From positions 1 through 10,690 of the forward strand of contig JBHIER010000070.1 of assembly GCA_046760705.1 (NCBI GenBank): DNA of 10,690 bases. Reading direction: 5' to 3'. Positions within the stretch are counted from its first letter, which is position 1, and every line of letters begins with the position of its first letter. Origin of the DNA: JBHIER01 sp046760705 [NCBI: bacterium] (GTDB lineage Bacteria > JBHIER01 > G020348925). This document shows positions 6,941-10,690 of this stretch, in pieces. Both the position numbers and the translations under genes were made by a program. The notes under the pieces are model-generated. The model saw only the letters and a list, made by a program, of their open reading frames with translations. It did not search any database and was not told where the DNA came from.

Positions 6941-7044
6941 GAGAGGCCCACCACCGGAAGGTTTTCGCGCCTAATTCAATCCTGTCAACAATTCGGTGTC
7001 TCTACGGGAGAGAGCTCCAGCCTTCTGTACCCCCTTAGTTCTGC

Positions 7045-7073
7045 TGTCATTGCGAGCGAAGCGAAGCAATCTC
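7045..7073. repeat. REP-like palindromic repeat (CATTGCGAG...GCAATC)
   Basis: ATTGC (7049-7053) and GCAAT (7066-7070) form the outer stem around the GAGCGAAGCGAA core, within a unit beginning TGTCATTGCGAG. I recall this motif as a widespread short palindromic intergenic repeat in many bacterial genomes; translated it yields the well-known spurious peptide SLRAKRSNL. One copy is visible in the window. Confidence 0.7.
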
Positions 7074-7130
7074 TTTCACAATAAAGGATTCCTTTTAACG
7101 CTTTGCATCTTCTCCAACCATCTCCAGTGG

Positions 7131-7201
7131 GTTGACTCTCTGACTTTTCACATCAGAGGATATCTCTTCCCAGAGTGCCTTCTCTCGGAAGTTGACTCTC
7201 T
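7131..7201. repeat. 11-bp direct repeat GTTGACTCTCT with 60-bp period
   Basis: GTTGACTCTCT occurs at 7131-7141 and 7191-7201, exactly 60 bp apart. Flanking bases diverge immediately on both sides, so this is two isolated copies and not a longer duplication. Each contains TTGACT, a -35-like hexamer, upstream of uvrA. The role is unknown. Confidence 0.55.
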
Positions 7202-7208
7202 TTCAGGT

Positions 7209-7224
7209 TTCCATTCAATTGGAA
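7209..7224. promoter_or_regulatory. short inverted repeat upstream of uvrA (possible operator)
   Basis: TTCCA (7209-7213) and TGGAA (7220-7224) form an inverted repeat with a 6-bp centre, about 42 bp before the uvrA ATG. It would overlap any promoter using the TTGACT at 7192-7197. It could be a regulator site, but the arms are short. Confidence 0.2.
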
Positions 7225-7265
7225 TCTTCAGTACCTGCTGACTATGACGGCCGGGGTTATTACGC

Positions 7266-10028
7266 ATGTCGGATTCTATTCACATAAAAGGGGCCAGGCA
7301 GCACAATCTCAAGAACCTGGAGATTGAGATCCCCAGAAACAGTCTGACGGTGATCACTGGGGTGAGTGGATCGGGGAAGTCCTCCCTGGTTTTCGACACC
7401 CTCTATGCCGAGGGGCAGCGGCGCTATGTGGAGTCGCTGTCCACCTACGCCAAGCAGTTCTTGGAGCGGATGGACAAGCCTGAGGTCGATTCCATCGAGG
7501 GGATCAATCCGGCCATCGCCATCGAGCAGAAGAACCCGGTGAAGACCTCGCGATCGACCGTGGGCACGGCCACCGAGATCTACGACTATCTGCGCCTGCT
7601 CTGGGCCCGGATTGGGAGGACAATCTGTAGCCGCTGCGGTAAGCAGGTCCGGGCCGACACGGTCCAGGGGGTGGTGGACAAGGCCCTCCAACTAAAGGCC
7701 GGGACCAGATGTCTGGTCCTCTTTCCTCTGAAGCTCGATCCGGTCCTGTCGATGGAGGATCTGGCCGAGCATTTGATCTCGCAGGGGTTCATCAGGGTCA
7801 TGGTCGGCGGCGAGGTCCTCCCCCTCGATCCTGTGCCTTCCATCGATCCCTCGACCCTCGGTCAGTTCTTCGTGGTGGTCGATCGTCTGATCATCGGCCC
7901 GGGGATTGAGAAGCGATTGGCCGACTCCATCCAGACGGCCTTCACCCAGGGCGACGGTCAGGCGTACATCTCTGCCTTCGGCGGCCGACTGCGCGGTTAC
8001 AGCGAGCGGTTCACCTGCCTCGACTGCCAGATCGAATACAAAAAGCCGACGCCTCAGTTGTTCTCCTTCAACAACCCCTACGGGGCGTGCCCGGAGTGTC
8101 GCGGCTTCGGCAACAAGCTCCATTTTGACCTCGACCTCATCATCCCGGATAAGAGCAAGACCCTGGCCGAGGGGGCCATCGAGCCCTGGTTCAAATCGAA
8201 ATGGTGGTACTACTTTGAGGACGAGCTGCAGGCCCTGTCCCGCAAACACGGTGTCCCTCTCGATGTGCCCTTCGAAAAGCTGAGGAAGAGAGACCGGGAC
8301 ATGGTGCTCTACGGCACCGACGACTTCGAAGGGGTGTTCGATTTCTTCGACTATCTGGAGCGCAAGAGATACAAAAAGTTCGCCCGCTTCCTGGCCCGGC
8401 GATACATGGGGCTCAAGGACTGCCCGGGCTGCCGCGGGACGAAGCTGCGACCGGAAGCACTCAACGTCAAGATCGCGGCCAAGACCATCGCTGAGATCAA
8501 CCGCATGACGGTTTCCCAGGCCCGGCGCTGGTTTGCCGGGTTGAGGTTGTCGGAGTACGAGGAGACCATCGCCAGCCAACTGCTCCGGGAGATCAGAAAC
8601 CGCCTGGACTACCTGGTGGACATCGGCCTGGACTATGTGACTTTGGATCGTCTGACGCGGACCCTCTCCGGCGGCGAGGCCCAGCGCATCAACCTGGCCA
8701 ATTCCCTGGGAGCTCATCTGGTGGGCACCCTCTACATCCTGGATGAGCCGACCATCGGACTCCACCCCCGGGATACGGACAGGATGGTTCGCATCCTGAA
8801 GATGCTCAGGGATATGGGGAATACGATTGTGGTGGTGGAGCATGACCGGGAGGTGATCGCCAGTGGCGATCACATCATCGATCTGGGGCCAGGGGCTGGT
8901 GAACGCGGCGGTCGGCTCGTCTACGCCGGACCGTATGAGAATCTGCTGAACGGCACGGACTCGCTGACCGGGAGATATCTCCGGGGCGAGGAGACCATTC
9001 CTGTACCGAAGCGGCGGCGCCCAGTTTCGTCCCGAAAGCTCATCGTCCGGCGGGCCAGGGAGCATAACCTGAAGGAGATCGATGTGGAGATCCCTTTGGG
9101 GGTGATGGTGTGCGTGACCGGAGTCTCTGGATCGGGCAAGAGCACCCTCGTCCACGATATCCTGTTCAATGGGCTGAGCCGGTCCTTCGGCACGGCCACA
9201 GCGCACGTCGGCGGACACGACGGGATCGCCGGGCTGAATGGGATTGAGGGCGTTGTCTTGGTGGATCAATCACCCATCGGGCGCACGCCCAGGTCCAATC
9301 CGGTGACGTATATTAAGGCCTTCGATCCCATTCGGCAAATCTTCGCCCAGACTCAGGAGGCGCGCCTGCGGGGCTATAAACCCGGCCGCTTCTCCTTCAA
9401 TCTCCCCCAAGGGCGGTGCGAGGCCTGCCAGGGCGATGGGGCAGTGCGGGTGGAGATGCACTTCATGGCCGATGTCTTCGTCACCTGCGACCAGTGCGGC
9501 GGGAAACGGTACAACCGGGAGACTTTGGAGGTTCGCTACCGGGGGAAGAACATCAGCGATGTGCTCGATATGACTGTCAATGAAGCCATCTCCTTCTTCT
9601 CCCAGTGGCCCAAGATCGGGCAGAAGCTGTGGGTGCTTCAAAGCGTCGGGCTGGGATACATCAAGCTCGGACAGCCGGCCACGACCCTCTCCGGCGGGGA
9701 GGCGCAGCGGGTGAAGATCGCCCGGGAACTGGCCAAAAAGCAAGCGAAGAATACTCTCTACATTCTCGATGAACCCACCACCGGGCTCCACTTCGACGAT
9801 ATCAAAAAGCTCTTGGCTGTGCTCAATAAGCTAACGGACCGGGGAAACACGGTCCTTTTGATCGAACACAATCTGGATGTGATCAAAACCGCCGACTGGG
9901 TCATCGACCTCGGCCCAGAAGGCGGTCAGAAGGGCGGCCACATTGTGGCCACCGGAACGCCTGAGAAGATCTGCAAAGTGAAAAGATCGTACACGGGAAA
10001 GTTTTTGAGGAAAGTTTTGTCGGTTTAG
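7266..10028 (+). CDS. uvrA: Excinuclease ABC subunit A (UvrA), nucleotide excision repair
   Basis: This ABC-type ATPase recognises DNA damage and loads UvrB in nucleotide excision repair. It is 920 aa, close to the usual 920-960, and appears complete. ATPase I: Walker A GVSGSGKSS (32-40), signature LSGGEAQR (467-474), Walker B LYILDEPT (489-496). ATPase II: Walker A GVSGSGKST (619-627), LSGGEAQR (808-815), LYILDEPT (831-838). Zinc modules: CxxC at 251/254 with CxxC at 275/278, and 718/721 with 741/744. Further CxxC pairs occur at 121/124 and 386/389. The region of about 119-250 that binds UvrB is present, so this is canonical UvrA and not the shortened UvrA2 paralogue. The RFSFN and DQSPIGRTPRSNP blocks are conserved. 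The ATG at 7266 is the only start next to the family N-terminus, but its ribosome site is weak (GGGG at 7253-7256). No SOS box was seen. Confidence 0.98.
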   Translation: MSDSIHIKGARQHNLKNLEIEIPRNSLTVITGVSGSGKSSLVFDTLYAEGQRRYVESLSTYAKQFLERMDKPEVDSIEGINPAIAIEQKNPVKTSRSTVGTATEIYDYLRLLWARIGRTICSRCGKQVRADTVQGVVDKALQLKAGTRCLVLFPLKLDPVLSMEDLAEHLISQGFIRVMVGGEVLPLDPVPSIDPSTLGQFFVVVDRLIIGPGIEKRLADSIQTAFTQGDGQAYISAFGGRLRGYSERFTCLDCQIEYKKPTPQLFSFNNPYGACPECRGFGNKLHFDLDLIIPDKSKTLAEGAIEPWFKSKWWYYFEDELQALSRKHGVPLDVPFEKLRKRDRDMVLYGTDDFEGVFDFFDYLERKRYKKFARFLARRYMGLKDCPGCRGTKLRPEALNVKIAAKTIAEINRMTVSQARRWFAGLRLSEYEETIASQLLREIRNRLDYLVDIGLDYVTLDRLTRTLSGGEAQRINLANSLGAHLVGTLYILDEPTIGLHPRDTDRMVRILKMLRDMGNTIVVVEHDREVIASGDHIIDLGPGAGERGGRLVYAGPYENLLNGTDSLTGRYLRGEETIPVPKRRRPVSSRKLIVRRAREHNLKEIDVEIPLGVMVCVTGVSGSGKSTLVHDILFNGLSRSFGTATAHVGGHDGIAGLNGIEGVVLVDQSPIGRTPRSNPVTYIKAFDPIRQIFAQTQEARLRGYKPGRFSFNLPQGRCEACQGDGAVRVEMHFMADVFVTCDQCGGKRYNRETLEVRYRGKNISDVLDMTVNEAISFFSQWPKIGQKLWVLQSVGLGYIKLGQPATTLSGGEAQRVKIARELAKKQAKNTLYILDEPTTGLHFDDIKKLLAVLNKLTDRGNTVLLIEHNLDVIKTADWVIDLGPEGGQKGGHIVATGTPEKICKVKRSYTGKFLRKVLSV

Positions 10029-10096
10029 TCCGTTTGTCGGTTCCCCACTCTCAACCGGCTTGACCGTCTAACGGTCTAAACGGGACTCCAACGGAC
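10028..10096. other. Nested inverted repeats with three-way-junction potential
   Basis: In the uvrA/nitrilase gap, GTCCGTT (10028-10034) pairs with AACGGAC (10090-10096). Inside that outer stem are two hairpins: CGGTT (10038-10042) with AACCG (10053-10057), and GACCGT (10062-10067) with ACGGTC (10071-10076) around a CTA loop. There is no T-run, so an intrinsic terminator is unlikely. The right arm ends one base before the AAAGGA ribosome site of the next gene. The AACGG core recurs three times, so some pairings are alternatives. Confidence 0.35.
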
Positions 10097-10106
10097 GAAA
10101 GGAACC

Positions 10107-10690
10107 ATGAAAATAGGGTTCATCCAGTCTTTTCCCAAATTTGGGGAGAAGGAGCGGAACGTCAGGGGGGCTGTGGAGCGAATGAGCGAAGTTGAGGCCG
10201 ATCTCGTAGTCCTGCCGGAGCTGTTCAACTCGGGGTATCTGTTCAGATCGGTGCAGGAACTGGAGGAGCTTTCCGAAGAGATACCGGAGGGCTTTACCAC
10301 CCAAACCCTAATGGAGATAGCCCGGAAAAGAAGCACCTATGTGGTGGGTGGATTGCCGGAGAGAGCGGGGAAGATCTTCTACAACTCGGCCGTACTCGTC
10401 GGGCCGGAAGGATTTATCGATCTCTATCGGAAGGCCCATCTCTTTGCAGATGAACCCAAGTGGTTTGAGAAAGGTGATACACCTTTCAGAGTTCATGACA
10501 TAGGCCTGGCCAGGGTTGGGGTACTGATCTGTTTCGACTGGATCTTCCCGGAGGCGGCTCGGACCCTGGCTCTGAGGGGGGCGGATATTATATGCCATCC
10601 GTCGAATCTGGTCCTGCCCTATTGCCAGAAGGCTATGGTGACGCGCTCCTTGGAGAACGGTCTTTTTTCGATCACCTGCAACCGAATCGG
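10107..10690 (+). CDS. Nitrilase-superfamily carbon-nitrogen hydrolase, 3' end cut by window edge
   Basis: This amidase-type hydrolase acts on a C-N bond through a Glu-Lys-Cys triad. The frame stays open to the right edge, giving 194 complete codons of an expected 260-300. The triad is visible: Glu38 in VVLPELFNSGY, Lys109 in LYRKAHLF, and Cys142 in LICFDWIFPEA. The N-terminus MKIGFIQSFPKFGEKERN is typical of the family, and the HPSNLVLP and TRSLENGLF blocks follow in the normal order. The sequence is closest in style to omega-amidase and N-carbamoylputrescine amidase-like branches, but the substrate cannot be assigned from motifs. ATG at 10107 follows AAAGGA (10098-10103) and begins 78 nt after uvrA, so it may be co-transcribed with it. 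Confidence 0.93.
   Translation, partial: MKIGFIQSFPKFGEKERNVRGAVERMSEVEADLVVLPELFNSGYLFRSVQELEELSEEIPEGFTTQTLMEIARKRSTYVVGGLPERAGKIFYNSAVLVGPEGFIDLYRKAHLFADEPKWFEKGDTPFRVHDIGLARVGVLICFDWIFPEAARTLALRGADIICHPSNLVLPYCQKAMVTRSLENGLFSITCNRI

Larger units (their letters stand above)
6941..7265. other. Gene-free interval before uvrA with several repeat elements
   Basis: No coding gene is supported in these 325 bp. They hold a weak hairpin TCTCT/AGAGA (6999-7003 with 7009-7013, no T-run), a REP-like palindrome (7045-7073), an 11-bp direct repeat spaced 60 bp (7131-7201) and a short inverted repeat (7209-7224). uvrA has no clear sigma-70 promoter here. TTGACT at 7192-7197 could be a -35 box, but the sequence 17 bp on (TCAATT) is a poor -10 box. 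No SOS/LexA box of the CTGT-N8-ACAG or GAAC-N4-GTTC type was seen. Confidence 0.6.

Noticed and set aside
6996-7241. 81-codon plus-strand ORF in the gap before uvrA
   Set aside because: Its middle is the translated REP-like palindrome (SLRAKRSNL), a known source of spurious proteins; no ribosome site or domain.
7692-9269. 525-codon ORF antisense to uvrA
   Set aside because: Lies wholly inside the clearly coding uvrA; composition reflects the GC-rich reverse frame and no domain is recognisable.

Overview
The window is about 10.7 kb of moderately GC-rich bacterial chromosome. It carries housekeeping genes (tRNA-Phe, tyrosyl-tRNA synthetase, UvrA) interspersed with cell-envelope and accessory genes. 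A patatin-like protein with a signal peptide, POTRA repeats and an outer-membrane beta-barrel ending in Phe shows a diderm (Gram-negative) host. The gene mix, the patatin/POTRA/barrel fusion and the intergenic repeats recall uncultured FCB-type or other candidate-phylum bacteria. That placement is an inference; nothing here fixes the phylum.

Layout from left to right. (1) A tRNA-Phe(GAA) cut by the left edge, then tyrS, both on the minus strand. Each has its own recognisable sigma-70-type promoter, and a cacagag-type intergenic repeat lies between them. (2) Divergent from tyrS, an ECF sigma factor and a zinc-binding membrane anti-sigma factor form a two-gene plus-strand unit, preceded by a terminator-like hairpin. 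(3) Convergent with that pair is a long minus-strand gene for a patatin-like lipase joined to three POTRA domains and a BamA-type barrel. A small in-frame 15-bp tandem repeat lies inside POTRA1. (4) Divergent from it, behind the best promoter in the window and a leader of about 157 nt, is an unrecognised 348-aa protein with an H-x-H-D-M-E motif resembling the NPP1/NLP heptapeptide. (5) A gap of about 325 bp holds a REP-like palindrome and an 11-bp direct repeat spaced exactly 60 bp. (6) A complete canonical uvrA is followed by a 78-bp gap that can fold into a three-way-junction-like structure, then by a nitrilase-superfamily amidohydrolase cut by the right edge.

Functionally, the sigma/anti-sigma pair beside an outer-membrane lipase suggests an envelope-responsive module. 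A possible ECF-like promoter lies upstream of the lipase, but this link is speculative. tyrS, tRNA-Phe and uvrA are ordinary translation and repair genes. The least explained item is the 348-aa HxHDME protein.
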